Source: a virus. From it: DNA of 57,057 bases. Positions within the stretch are counted from its first letter, which is position 1, and every line of letters begins with the position of its first letter. A program made the position numbers and the translations under genes. The notes under the pieces were generated by a model, which worked only from the letters and a program-made list of their open reading frames with translations, ran no database searches and had not been told where the DNA came from. This document shows, one piece after another, positions 34,751 through 43,202 of the stretch. Where the stretch lies: the IMG/VR virus record IMGVR_UViG_3300037502_003469, positions 1 through 57,057 of that record. One strand, written 5' to 3'.

Positions 34751-36953
34751 CGGATTAAATGTTTTAAAAACATGCGTTCAGTCAATACAGACACATTTAA
34801 GTTCTATTGATTGGGAATGGATTATTGGAGAAAACAGTTCTTCTGACGGCTCTTTAGAGTGGTTACAGTCTCTCAAAGACTCCAGAATAAAAATTATTGA
34901 GAGAACTAATGAAGGTAACTTCAGTAGTATGAATAATTATCTAGCAGGGCAAGCAAGTGGTAAATATTTATTATTTTTAAATAATGATACTGAAGCTACA
35001 GATGATTTTTTAACCCCAATGTTAAACCTCATAGAAAATGATGATTCAGTTGGCATAGTTGGAGCTAATCTTTTCTACCCAAATGGAGAACTTCAACACG
35101 GTGGGGTTTTAATTGATAAAAATCTATCACCTGTAAATATAAGTGACCCTTTGTATAGAAATATTAAAACTCTCAATAAACAAACACACTTAAAAACTAG
35201 GGAATATCAGTCTGTTACAGGAGCATGTCTCTTAATTAGAGCAAAAGACTTTGAAGATGTTTGGGGTTTTGATGCTAACTATAATTGGGCTTACGAAGAT
35301 GTTGACCTGTGTTTAAAAATTAAATATCACAAGATGAAAAAAATCGTTGGTTGCTCACATTCCAATTTAAGACATTACGAAAGTTATTCCAAGGCTAATC
35401 CTAATTTGCCTAAAAATTTTGAATTTTTTAAAACTAGATGGAAGCACGTTATAAAATCAGACGTATCCGATTTTTCACATGATATAAATTCCTATGCTAA
35501 AAATTCTAAAATTTATGAAATGACTTTTGTTGTATGTACTCACGATATAGCTCTTTTAAACGAATGTTTGATCTCGTCACTTTTGAAGCAAGTAAACCAA
35601 AATTTTGATCTCAAAGTTATATACAATTTTGATAATAGATATTCGTCAGTGAAAGCATTGAACAAAGGTATTAGAGATTCCAAAACAGATTTTGTGATTT
35701 GTACGCATCATGATGTCATTTATAACAAAAAATGGACTCAAGATTTTTTGCGAGAAATTTCAAAGTATCAAGGTTTCGGAGTTGCAGGTCTAGCAGGGGT
35801 GAAGTGGCTTAGAACCCCTATTCATAAAGGCGTTCCAGTAGAACCTAAAGAAAAAATTTGGGTTCATTGCTATGGAGAAATAACATACCCTTACGAAGGA
35901 AAAGATCATAAATACGGTCAATTTTCAGAAGGTATAGTTGATGTAGTAGATGAGCTTTGTATAATAATCCGAAAGAGTAACGAGATATATTTTGATGAAT
36001 ATACCTTATCAGATTTTCATTTTTATGGACCAGATATATCCTTAATTTCAAAAAATAAAGGAATGTTCAACGCAGTCATTAATTGCCCAGCTTACCATAA
36101 AAGTGATGGTACATCTTCAACTAAAAACGGGCTGGATAGGTATTGGCAAGAGTTCAAGAAAGTACATGACAAATGGAAAAATATATTTCCAACAGTTGTT
36201 ACAACAACAGGATATTGGCATAAAGGTAGCACACATACTTTTATAAAAATAAAAGAAACTAAAAATAAAAACACAACTCCAGTACAATCAATTAATTTAG
36301 AAGCTGATACGACTCAAAGATTTGAAATTAAAAATTATAGAAAAGATTACCCAATAGTATGGTTTTTAAACGATGAGAAAATTTCTCATTCAGGACATTT
36401 TTATATTTTTTCAAGCAAGAATAAAGGAATATACCGTCTTTCGTGTAATTTTGTAGATAACAACGGAAATAACTCTTATCAAGAATGGTTGATTCAAGTT
36501 ACTGAAAAAGAAGACAATCAAGTTATACTTGGGATGCAACAAAATTTTCACACACATAACTTTGGAGAAATTTTTGGAAATAAAAAAATATCTCAGGAAG
36601 TTTTCATAGATTCTCCGAACCTATGTAGAATAGATTTATTTTTAGGCACTTTTTCCAGAAAAAATTATTGTAATTTATTTTTGTCTATAACAAATTCTTT
36701 AAGCGGAGATTTGCTACGTTTCTCTTCAGTAGGCTGTGACAATATACAGGATAACGACTGGTTTAGTTTTTATTTTAATCCTATAGACGTACAAGGTAAA
36801 AAAATATTCATAAATATAGAGTGTAAAAATGGCTCGTTCGGTAATTCTATTACAGCCTATTTTGTAAACCATACATTCAACTTCGGCTCTTTATATTTTA
36901 ACAACAAAAAAATAAACGGATGTCTGAGTTTCAGACTGTTTTTCAAGAAATGA
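34716..36953 (+). CDS. Tandem GT2 glycosyltransferase with beta-rich C-terminus
   Basis: A 745-residue protein. Residues 1-230 are a family 2 domain: SIITPTYNG, GENSSSDGS, FLNNDTEA (DxD) and the acceptor region GFDANYNWAYEDVDLCLKI. Residues about 265-490 form a second GT-A-like domain (FVVCTHDIALLNECLISS, FVICTHHDVIYNKKW, YTLSDFHFYGPDISLI). Residues about 515-600 look like an Ig-type domain (YPIVWFLNDEKISHSGHFYI), followed by a beta-rich end that could bind carbohydrate. Its start lies 35 bases inside the exonuclease gene. It probably builds or attaches a short glycan; whether it targets virion proteins, phage DNA or host surface is unknown. Confidence 0.84.
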   Translation: MKKVSIITPTYNGLNVLKTCVQSIQTHLSSIDWEWIIGENSSSDGSLEWLQSLKDSRIKIIERTNEGNFSSMNNYLAGQASGKYLLFLNNDTEATDDFLTPMLNLIENDDSVGIVGANLFYPNGELQHGGVLIDKNLSPVNISDPLYRNIKTLNKQTHLKTREYQSVTGACLLIRAKDFEDVWGFDANYNWAYEDVDLCLKIKYHKMKKIVGCSHSNLRHYESYSKANPNLPKNFEFFKTRWKHVIKSDVSDFSHDINSYAKNSKIYEMTFVVCTHDIALLNECLISSLLKQVNQNFDLKVIYNFDNRYSSVKALNKGIRDSKTDFVICTHHDVIYNKKWTQDFLREISKYQGFGVAGLAGVKWLRTPIHKGVPVEPKEKIWVHCYGEITYPYEGKDHKYGQFSEGIVDVVDELCIIIRKSNEIYFDEYTLSDFHFYGPDISLISKNKGMFNAVINCPAYHKSDGTSSTKNGLDRYWQEFKKVHDKWKNIFPTVVTTTGYWHKGSTHTFIKIKETKNKNTTPVQSINLEADTTQRFEIKNYRKDYPIVWFLNDEKISHSGHFYIFSSKNKGIYRLSCNFVDNNGNNSYQEWLIQVTEKEDNQVILGMQQNFHTHNFGEIFGNKKISQEVFIDSPNLCRIDLFLGTFSRKNYCNLFLSITNSLSGDLLRFSSVGCDNIQDNDWFSFYFNPIDVQGKKIFINIECKNGSFGNSITAYFVNHTFNFGSLYFNNKKINGCLSFRLFFKK

Positions 36954-37134
36954 CATTTTCTTACATTACACAATTACCCACATATAACGCTATGCTTAAT
37001 TCAAAAGTTAGAAGGTGTTAGACTAATTACTTACTATAAAGATTGATTAAAGCGATTATTTTCCTTACACTTTTTCCACACAATTTTAGTTTTTGGTAAT
37101 CTTTCAGAAGAGATTGCTGAGATTGGAGATAAAC
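36954..37134 (+). other. Noncoding stretch, nothing defined
   Basis: A 181-bp AT-rich gap after the glycosyltransferase gene. I see no ORF, strong hairpin or convincing promoter. A TTGGAG element just before ATG 37135 is the ribosome site of the next gene. Confidence 0.4.
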
Positions 37135-37353
37135 ATGGAAGTAATAACTTTTTCAAATTTTGCAAAAAGCAAGTACAAGAGAAAACTCGCAGTATGTAAT
37201 ACTTATCAAGAGTTACATGGGAAACAGCTTCAAAAATGGTGTAATAGATGCACTAAAAAAAATACATCCAGTTGCCCGTTAGAAGCGACCACAGGGTTTC
37301 AAGCACAAGTAATTAAATTATATCCTAAAAAGATAACTGTAGCTTCTTGTTAG
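37135..37353 (+). CDS. Small Cys-rich protein
   Basis: A 72-residue basic protein starting at ATG 37135 with a GGAG site; an upstream in-frame start at 37093 is less likely. Cysteines at CNTYQELHG, WCNRCTKK and SSCPL could form a small zinc site. The stop TAG abuts the stop of the convergent minus-strand gene with no gap. Function unknown. Confidence 0.62.
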   Translation: MEVITFSNFAKSKYKRKLAVCNTYQELHGKQLQKWCNRCTKKNTSSCPLEATTGFQAQVIKLYPKKITVASC

Positions 37354-37761
37354 CTACTTCTCGTACTCAGATGAAGCATACCAACAGTCAGGTCTTAGAC
37401 CTATTTCAAAATTCTCAATCGCTGTACAGTAAGCCTTTTTGACATCTTCCGCATCTGTCAGTTCATCCATATCATTAATACACAAAGCTCCTTGGAAATA
37501 GGTATCCATTCTACATTGAGCGTTAGGGTGATTATGATTTGTTTTAACTACTTTACGTGTATCAGGTTTACTAAAAAATACTTCAGCGTTTCCAGACAAA
37601 GAGCCTAAAAGTCGAGCTAAGGATTTCCCAGCTAAAGCCGCTCTAAAACAGATAGCTCTATGTTTAAAGGTTTTATGAACTAATCTGCATTGATTTTTTG
37701 CAAACAACTCTTCTTCGTCGGTTATCTCTTTTCTGTTTGAGATAAAAATTTTCTCAGGCAT
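37354..37761 (-). CDS. C-terminal part of split secreted metallopeptidase
   Basis: This 135-residue frame probably continues the metallopeptidase fragment upstream. It overlaps that fragment by 40 bases in the -1 frame. After the shift the sequence reads sensibly (EITDEEELFAKNQCRLVHK), with cysteines (FKHRAICFRAAL, NAQCRMDTYFQGALC, GLRPDCWYA) suitable for disulfides in an exported protein. I recall bacterial secreted peptidases with an HExxH half followed by such a Cys-rich half. The nominal start at 37761 may not be used on its own. Either a frameshift mutation, a sequence error or a programmed -1 shift. Confidence 0.6.
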   Translation of the reverse strand: MPEKIFISNRKEITDEEELFAKNQCRLVHKTFKHRAICFRAALAGKSLARLLGSLSGNAEVFFSKPDTRKVVKTNHNHPNAQCRMDTYFQGALCINDMDELTDAEDVKKAYCTAIENFEIGLRPDCWYASSEYEK

Positions 37762-38201
37762 TTTGTCGTAGCATAATAATCAGATTGACCTTCATTTGAT
37801 GCCCACGAGATACCATTAAAGGCAGGCTTTCTCGGTGCTCCTGCTATATGATGACCAATTTCATGACATATAACAGCACGAAAACCATCAAGAGTGGTTT
37901 CTTTATGCCTCGCTAAACCTCCGTACATGCTCACTTTCCAGACTTTACCGACTTGTTGAGCAAAAGCATTTACTGTACCATCTTGCCATTTAGCATCAAT
38001 TACTAATTCAGAGTCATAATTATTTTTAAAAATAGGAGAGTAGATATTTTTCATGTCTTCTACAGCTTTTAAAAAATCTTCCTCTGTTATTGTTGAGGAA
38101 GTTTTAACATAACTTGGAATGTAGAGATCATTTTTTGGTAAATCGGCTTTTACTGAAGTAATAAAAAAAGAAAAAACTATAAATATCAATATATTTTTCA
38201 A
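37722..38201 (-). CDS. N-terminal part of split secreted zinc metallopeptidase
   Basis: A 159-residue frame starting at TTG 38201 with GGAG five bases upstream. Residues 1-19 form a signal peptide (KNILIFIVFSFFITSVKA). The zinc motif ICHEIGHHIAG has HEIGH at 113-117, with a downstream Glu in SNEGQSDYY (137), as expected of gluzincins. The frame ends soon after at TTKCLRKFLSQTEKR. The product would act outside the cytoplasm, perhaps on cell-wall or surface proteins during lysis or in the superinfected host. The missing C-terminal half is in the next frame. Confidence 0.75.
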   Translation of the reverse strand: MKNILIFIVFSFFITSVKADLPKNDLYIPSYVKTSSTITEEDFLKAVEDMKNIYSPIFKNNYDSELVIDAKWQDGTVNAFAQQVGKVWKVSMYGGLARHKETTLDGFRAVICHEIGHHIAGAPRKPAFNGISWASNEGQSDYYATTKCLRKFLSQTEKR

Positions 38202-38222
38202 GAAAACTCCAAATTTATATTT

Positions 38223-38245
38223 AGCCTGCCGATAATCGACAGGCT
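38223..38245 (-). terminator. Stem-loop upstream of metallopeptidase gene
   Basis: AGCCTGCCGAT and ATCGACAGGCT form a near-perfect inverted repeat. On the minus-strand RNA the single mismatch becomes a G-U pair. It lies between the duplicated small genes and the metallopeptidase start, but lacks a U run, so it may be an attenuator or processing site rather than a true terminator. Confidence 0.45.
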
Positions 38246-38253
38246 TATTTTAA

Positions 38254-38520
38254 TTAAAGATCGTTTGCATAATCTCTTTCTTCATCAAGAGCTTTTGCTA
38301 ATTGACCGCTAGTAGAAAAATAATTTTTTGTATATTTTGCTTTTCCTACAGGAAGACGAATACCTGAAGGCATTTTTTCATCTGTGTAAAATTTAAAGCC
38401 ATCAATTTCATACTCGTATAGTTTTGAAGAAGCAGCAACTTTATCTGACTCTACTCCAAAAACTTCTAGTTCGTAAGCAAGCTCACGAATCTCACTTGCA
38501 ATTTTTTCAAATTTATTCAT
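38254..38520 (-). CDS. Small virion-type protein, copy A of tandem duplicate
   Basis: An 88-residue protein. The N-terminal helix MNKFEKIASEIRELAYEL belongs to the leader type found on several small proteins here. After it comes a conserved block SSKLYEYEIDGFKFY, then a block with KMPSGIRLPVGKA, almost identical to the next gene upstream. The tail ends with DEERDYANDL. Copies overlap by 8 bases (start of A inside end of B). Function unknown. Confidence 0.72.
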   Translation of the reverse strand: MNKFEKIASEIRELAYELEVFGVESDKVAASSKLYEYEIDGFKFYTDEKMPSGIRLPVGKAKYTKNYFSTSGQLAKALDEERDYANDL

Positions 38521-38752
38521 TTGATTCTCCTTTATTTGATTCTTCTAAAGATTTTGATAGTTCACCAGTTGTATTGAAAAAGTTTTTAGTAAATTCAGCT
38601 TTACCTACAGGTAATCTAATACCTGAAGGCATTTTTTCTGAACTATAAAATTTAAAGCCTTCTATTTCATATTCATATAATTTTGAAGCAGATGAATATT
38701 TATCTAACTTATCCGCAATATCGTTAATTTTTTTTGCTAATTTTTTAAACAT
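38513..38752 (-). CDS. Small virion-type protein, copy B of tandem duplicate
   Basis: A 79-residue paralogue of the downstream gene, sharing SASKLYEYEI.GFKFY, EKMPSGIRLPVGKA and F.T.G.L.K.L.E. The N-terminal helix (MFKKLAKKINDIADKLDKY) has diverged but keeps the amphipathic pattern. One base separates it from the FN3-like gene upstream. The duplication is recent enough to be obvious yet has diverged in the tails, which suggests two retained roles. Confidence 0.72.
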   Translation of the reverse strand: MFKKLAKKINDIADKLDKYSSASKLYEYEIEGFKFYSSEKMPSGIRLPVGKAEFTKNFFNTTGELSKSLEESNKGESNE

Positions 38753-38753
38753 C

Positions 38754-39404
38754 TTAATTTCCTGTTACAAATATTTCAACAGTCATAGAAGTAGCAGGAG
38801 AGGCTATTGCCCCAGACGTGATAAAAATTTTTGAAATTAAAAGAGATTGTTTCGGTAATTCAAAAACACTTCCAGATTTTATAGTTGTCGCATCATTGGC
38901 TATTGAATTAAATTTCAATGAAACATCTGCCCCAATTGGAGAAACTCTCAAATAGTTTGCATTTCTTCCAAGCAGTCTTGAAATATCCAAATCTGCTTCT
39001 TCTGAAGACCCAAGAGTTAATATAAAATTTTTATATACTGGAGAATTGTTATCAGTAAGTCTGTTATTTATAACATCATCTAAAGAATCTACTGAAACTG
39101 CTAAAGATTCTTCTATATCAGTCTCATCTCCATTAGAATCAATTCCAGTGATTTTAAAAAAATAAGGAGCAGATGCTCCAGAAGAACCTGTTAGTGATAT
39201 GGAAGTACGAGATACTTTTGCCAGCACATTGCCCGGAGTAAACGGGTGAGCTTTATTTGGAATATTGTATTCTACAATAGAATATTCTCCATCAAAAGAA
39301 GAACTTCCGTAGAGATTAAATTTAATAAAATCATTGTCTTGGGCAAACCAATTTAACATGATTTCTTGAGAATTTACATTAAAGACATTTATTTCTGGTA
39401 ACAT
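38754..39404 (-). CDS. FN3-like structural protein
   Basis: A 216-residue protein. Residues 1-115 read as a fibronectin-III-like domain (INVFNVNSQEIMLNWFAQDN, FFKITGIDSNGDETDI). Residues 120-216 are a second beta domain (DISRLLGRNANYLRVSPIGA, SKIFITSGAIASPATSMTVE). It probably decorates neck or capsid surface, as Ig/FN3 domains often do in phage. Position within the neck gene cluster agrees. Precise location unknown. Confidence 0.65.
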   Translation of the reverse strand: MLPEINVFNVNSQEIMLNWFAQDNDFIKFNLYGSSSFDGEYSIVEYNIPNKAHPFTPGNVLAKVSRTSISLTGSSGASAPYFFKITGIDSNGDETDIEESLAVSVDSLDDVINNRLTDNNSPVYKNFILTLGSSEEADLDISRLLGRNANYLRVSPIGADVSLKFNSIANDATTIKSGSVFELPKQSLLISKIFITSGAIASPATSMTVEIFVTGN

Positions 39405-39427
39405 ATAAACCTACTTAAATTATTTAA

Positions 39428-39679
39428 TTATTCGTAATCTGAATCACTATCTTCTTCATCTTCAGACTCATAATCTTCATCTTCTTCATATTCTGAATCT
39501 AAAATTTCATTAAAACATTTAATAAGCTCTTTGTGAGAAAAGGCTAGTTCATTGGCGTTTTCCTCAAAAGAACTCTTTAACTCATCATCTTCTACTTCTG
39601 ACAACAGATCATAATAATTACTGATAAGTTCTTGTTGATTTTCCAATATTTCTAACAACAAGTTTTCTAATTCTTTCAT
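39428..39679 (-). CDS. Small acidic helical protein
   Basis: I place the start at ATG 39679 (MKELENLLLEILENQQ), whose ATGA overlaps the stop of the SWIM-type gene; an upstream alternative start at 39727 lies inside that gene. The 83 residues are a long helix ending in an acidic tail (EYEEDEDYESEDEEDSDSDYE minus its last residue is all Asp/Glu/Ser/Tyr). Possibly a chaperone or DNA-mimic-like protein, but there is no direct evidence. Confidence 0.65.
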   Translation of the reverse strand: MKELENLLLEILENQQELISNYYDLLSEVEDDELKSSFEENANELAFSHKELIKCFNEILDSEYEEDEDYESEDEEDSDSDYE

Positions 39680-40542
39680 GAACGCCTTTTTGTTTTTAGA
39701 TAAATCTCTTTTATTAAAGGAACACAATTAGCCACATGTTTACATATAAGATGCCGTTTACCTCTTATTGTAGGAGCTTCCCCATTTCCCATTTGCCTTT
39801 CGTTATAATCTTTTTTTAAGCTATTCCAATCACAGCCATAAAATTGCCAAAACTCACAAGAGCAAGAAATTAAAACTTTCGAGCTAACGGCTTTTTTCTG
39901 ATTACCTTTAGGCAAAAATTTAAGCTTTACTATATGACCTGTAGGATTAGACCAAGCCTCCCCACAAATAACATGAAAGTCATATCTGAAAATTTTGTTT
40001 CTTATCTTTTTAGGAGAAGCACTACAACTTCCCTTGTATTTTAAAGAAAATTTGCTAGTAGCATCAAACAATTCATCCAAAGTCCAAGCTACTTTAACAT
40101 TTTCGTTTAAATCTAATTCAACTGGATTTTTTTCAAGCCTGTACTCTGCGATTATTGATCTAGCTATTTTTTCAATGTATGGGTCTGGAGTAGTTTGAAC
40201 CTCAATACCGCTATCCCAATTTCCTGAAAAAATATCTTCCTTAATCTCTTCTTTATTTTGCTCAGAAGAAGGATTTAGATCACTTAAATAAGCTTTTCTA
40301 GGAGGAGTATTTGGTTTTTCTGAATCTAAAGACATGTTAGGAAATTGAGCTTCTGTTTCTGGGTCGATTTGGTTTTTTTGCTCTAACAATTTCTCGTATT
40401 CGCCCGGAATATCTGAAAGCCCCGGTTTGTTAAAATAAGGAACTAGAAGTTTCTCAGAAGGTTGCAAAACCGAGTCGCCCGGTTTTGCCATCTCTTCTGG
40501 AGTTCTAAAATCATAAATATTATCGTAACCCTTTATCGCCAT
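39676..40542 (-). CDS. SWIM-type zinc finger protein
   Basis: A 288-residue protein. The C-terminal region has the SWIM-like pattern CSC (227-229) followed by CKH (267-269), with an aromatic FWQFYGCDW stretch between; the intervening segment is longer than in bacterial SWIM domains. Similar phage proteins, as I remember them, keep this C-C-x-CKH arrangement. The N-terminal 100 residues are Pro/Glu-rich and probably flexible. SWIM domains bind DNA or protein. It lies in the neck cluster, and its start overlaps the end of the next gene upstream by 23 bases. Confidence 0.62.
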   Translation of the reverse strand: MAIKGYDNIYDFRTPEEMAKPGDSVLQPSEKLLVPYFNKPGLSDIPGEYEKLLEQKNQIDPETEAQFPNMSLDSEKPNTPPRKAYLSDLNPSSEQNKEEIKEDIFSGNWDSGIEVQTTPDPYIEKIARSIIAEYRLEKNPVELDLNENVKVAWTLDELFDATSKFSLKYKGSCSASPKKIRNKIFRYDFHVICGEAWSNPTGHIVKLKFLPKGNQKKAVSSKVLISCSCEFWQFYGCDWNSLKKDYNERQMGNGEAPTIRGKRHLICKHVANCVPLIKEIYLKTKRRS

Positions 40543-41311
40543 CTATTTCTGCCAATTTTTCTTCTGCTTTACGTTTAATAGAGCCAGACTCTTTACTAAT
40601 AATCTGTTTGATTACTGCACTATCGGAAGAATTTTTAATAAACGTGGCTTTTTTCTTCGCATTTAAGCTAGACCAGTTTTTTAAAGGGTCTTTGGAAGCA
40701 GTCATTTCTGAGTCAACTAAGCTTTTAACTTCAATAGCGTCATCTTGGGAATCTTTCTTGATTACCTTTGGAACAAATTGATCTTTAGCTATTTCTAATT
40801 TTTTAGTTTGACCTTCCATCAAATTTTCATAAAAAGATTTTGGGTGTTCATCTTCAACAACTGCGTTTTTAGTTACCTTGGCAACCTCAACCCCTTCTGT
40901 TTCTTGAATGATAGGTCTTTCTACTTTTTTATCTTTTTTAACGTCTGTTTGTTTTTCATCTACTGTAGATTTGACAATTCTTTTATCCACTTTTTTCATC
41001 TCAGTATCTTCAAGAAATTGACCATTTCCAGAAGAACCTCTGATTTGCATTAATCTAGCTTCTTTGGCTTTTTTTGCTCTTTCAGAAGCAGATTCTTGTG
41101 GGATTGAAGCATCTTCTTCCGCTTTACCTAAAGATGTTACCTGTGCAGGGCTTAGTATTCCTGCCCGAATCGCAGACATCAATGAAGGGGCTTTTTTATC
41201 CTCCCCTCTAAATTCGGCTTTTACTCCGTCAAATTTGATTCGTTCGTCTTTCTGAACGTACTGATCTAGTTCACCTGAATAAAATGATTTTGTGGCAATG
41301 TATTCACGCAT
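40520..41311 (-). CDS. Hypothetical Lys/Glu-rich protein of neck cluster
   Basis: A 263-residue protein. The first 65 residues are a compact domain (REYIATKSFYSGELDQYVQK, SAIRAGILSPAQVTSLGK). A long charged region of low complexity follows (KEARLMQIRGSSGNG, KKVDKRIVKSTVDEK). The C-terminus may be helical (SGSIKRKAEEKLAEIDGD). I recognise no family. The N-terminal domain looks like a small virion-binding module; the rest is probably an extended linker. Confidence 0.6.
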   Translation of the reverse strand: MREYIATKSFYSGELDQYVQKDERIKFDGVKAEFRGEDKKAPSLMSAIRAGILSPAQVTSLGKAEEDASIPQESASERAKKAKEARLMQIRGSSGNGQFLEDTEMKKVDKRIVKSTVDEKQTDVKKDKKVERPIIQETEGVEVAKVTKNAVVEDEHPKSFYENLMEGQTKKLEIAKDQFVPKVIKKDSQDDAIEVKSLVDSEMTASKDPLKNWSSLNAKKKATFIKNSSDSAVIKQIISKESGSIKRKAEEKLAEIDGDKGLR

Positions 41312-41360
41312 AAAATTAACTCCTTAAAAGTCTTGATTTATTATAGTCAAACTTAAAAGG

Positions 41361-42593
41361 TTAAACTCTATTGGAAGAAATAAAATTTCTTCTATTCTGC
41401 ACACCTTGGGAAGAAAATGGTCCTAGTGCTGCCGATACGCCTATTCCATATTTAGGTTGTTGGATACCCTTAACGATCTTGACTCCAAAATCTTTATAAC
41501 GCTCCACAGAAGTTTGATATTCTTGTTCAAATTTGTCAGACATACCTTGATATTTAGAAGACTTATCAATCTGTAAAGAAATTCCACCAATACTGTAATC
41601 AAACTCGTCGTGAATCCAGTTAATGCTTAATGCAGATAGAGCTAAAGAAGCAGCTTTAACCGTTACGATAGTTTGAAGAAAATTTGGTAAACTTGTTAAT
41701 GTATGTTGTTCTATAGGAGGAGCCATATTTACAGCATCAACAGCCATTAATAAATATTCGTATAACTCCTCATCTGTCCAAATAAATCCGAAAGTCTCCG
41801 TGTAGTTCTGAATAACTTTTTCATGTTCAGGAGGAACAAATCTATAGTTTCTGTCTGGGTTATTATCACGAAGTAAAAATCTTAATCTTCTTACCATTGT
41901 TCTTTCATTTTCATTATAAATGCTATTAACAATAGTTGATGGATTAACTACCGCAAATTCTTGTACTACGTTTCTTGCAGGATTCCCTTCATCATCAATA
42001 AAAGTCCAGCGAATAGAGTAATCGCCTACTGGAGCGTTTTGAGGAACTGTATAATTTGCATAGTATTTCCCTGTAGAAAGCCTTACAGGTTGGTTTTTTA
42101 AACCGCCTACTAAAATGTCCAGACCTGTAGTCCTATCGAATACAGCATAATAAATTTCTTTTGGGTCAAATGGATTATTGCGTTCATTTAAGACTTGAAT
42201 ATACAATTCTTGCGGTCCAAGGATTTGTCCGGGGTAATAAGCTACACCCCCAGTATTTGCAAGAAACTGAAGTGGCGTTGATTTTCTAACGATAGAAAAC
42301 CTTTGGTTTACTTGCTCCCTATTCCCACTTTCTACTAAGCGTATATCCCACTGAATTTCGTACTCACCGAGATTTTCCCCCTCATCCATTCTAACATTTA
42401 CCCAATAGTAACCTACAGAGTCTCTAGTAGGTATCTGATTTAAAGAACCTCCTACAAGAACGGGAGTGCTTCCTGATCTATCGTAAATAGTGTAGGTGAT
42501 AGAAAAAGGGTCAATTAAATTTCCTTCGTTATCTCTAACAAAAATATTTAGATCGTTTTTAGTAAGTTGTTGACCTCTTTCAAAAACTACCAC
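41361..42593 (-). CDS. Head-tail connector-like protein with two Ig-like domains
   Basis: A 410-residue protein starting at GTG 42593 with GGAG upstream. Two homologous Ig-like domains of about 95 residues occupy roughly 1-102 and 118-215; both contain a phrase like VLVGGSLNQ/ILVGGLKNQ and GEYEIQW/GDYSIRW. Residues about 230-385 are helical (VRRLRFLLRDNN, WTDEELYEYLLMAVDAVN, AASLALSALSINW, SDKFEQEYQTSVERYKDFG), like a gp6-type or adaptor connector. The helical part probably sits in the neck, with Ig domains on the surface. Function inferred from fold pattern and neighbours. Confidence 0.68.
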   Translation of the reverse strand: MVVFERGQQLTKNDLNIFVRDNEGNLIDPFSITYTIYDRSGSTPVLVGGSLNQIPTRDSVGYYWVNVRMDEGENLGEYEIQWDIRLVESGNREQVNQRFSIVRKSTPLQFLANTGGVAYYPGQILGPQELYIQVLNERNNPFDPKEIYYAVFDRTTGLDILVGGLKNQPVRLSTGKYYANYTVPQNAPVGDYSIRWTFIDDEGNPARNVVQEFAVVNPSTIVNSIYNENERTMVRRLRFLLRDNNPDRNYRFVPPEHEKVIQNYTETFGFIWTDEELYEYLLMAVDAVNMAPPIEQHTLTSLPNFLQTIVTVKAASLALSALSINWIHDEFDYSIGGISLQIDKSSKYQGMSDKFEQEYQTSVERYKDFGVKIVKGIQQPKYGIGVSAALGPFSSQGVQNRRNFISSNRV

Positions 42594-42602
42594 AGTATCT
42601 CC

Positions 42603-43202
42603 TTAGCTAACGAAATTAACGGATGCAAAAGTTTGTTTTTTAACTACTTTAAATTCTTTTATTATCTTAGAATTTTCAAGTTCTACCAAAAGAAAATAAG
42701 TTTCATTAGGAATAAAAAATTCTGAGTCTAAGTACAGTGAAACTGCATAAAGACCATCGAATATTGAGGAGAGTTCTATTCCTCCCAAGTAATCATTTTT
42801 TGATAAATCTTCACCAAAATAAATACCTTCAGAAAACCCTAAAGGAATGTTAGGTGAAACGATTAAATTTGATTGACTACCTTCCAGTAGGCTTTGAATT
42901 TTAACTCTTCCTTTATCCTCTACTGACGTAAAGTCAAAATTAGGGTAGATTTGAGAGTTTATAAAATTGGTGACATCTAAGGCTGTTTGATAGTTTTTAT
43001 CAAATATAACTGTTTCCTCATTACCTCCGCTAACAGATAAAGTAATTGAGGTATTTTCTAAATCAGCAAAAGGTTCCAAATCACTTAACACATACGCTGG
43101 TTTAGGTTCAACTATATTGAATATTTTAATTTGATTAGAGGTTACTAATTCGTTAGATTCAAAAACAAAATCTGCGTAATCCCCTATATTAAAAATTTTC
43201 AT
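42603..43202 (-). CDS. Neck/capsid-region structural protein
   Basis: A 199-residue protein (MKIFNIGDYADFVFESNELV). Predominantly beta-rich, with Asp/Ser loops (FDGLYAVSLYLDSEFFIPNE). It lies 9 bases upstream of the connector-like gene. No catalytic motif and no recognised family. A neck or capsid accessory role is inferred from position. Confidence 0.6.
   Translation of the reverse strand: MKIFNIGDYADFVFESNELVTSNQIKIFNIVEPKPAYVLSDLEPFADLENTSITLSVSGGNEETVIFDKNYQTALDVTNFINSQIYPNFDFTSVEDKGRVKIQSLLEGSQSNLIVSPNIPLGFSEGIYFGEDLSKNDYLGGIELSSIFDGLYAVSLYLDSEFFIPNETYFLLVELENSKIIKEFKVVKKQTFASVNFVS

Noticed and set aside
37723-37740. Canonical X XXY YYZ slippery heptamer at the metallopeptidase frame change
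   Set aside because: The local sequence reads A GAA AAG, which does not meet the heptamer rule; only a weaker GAAAAG slip is possible.
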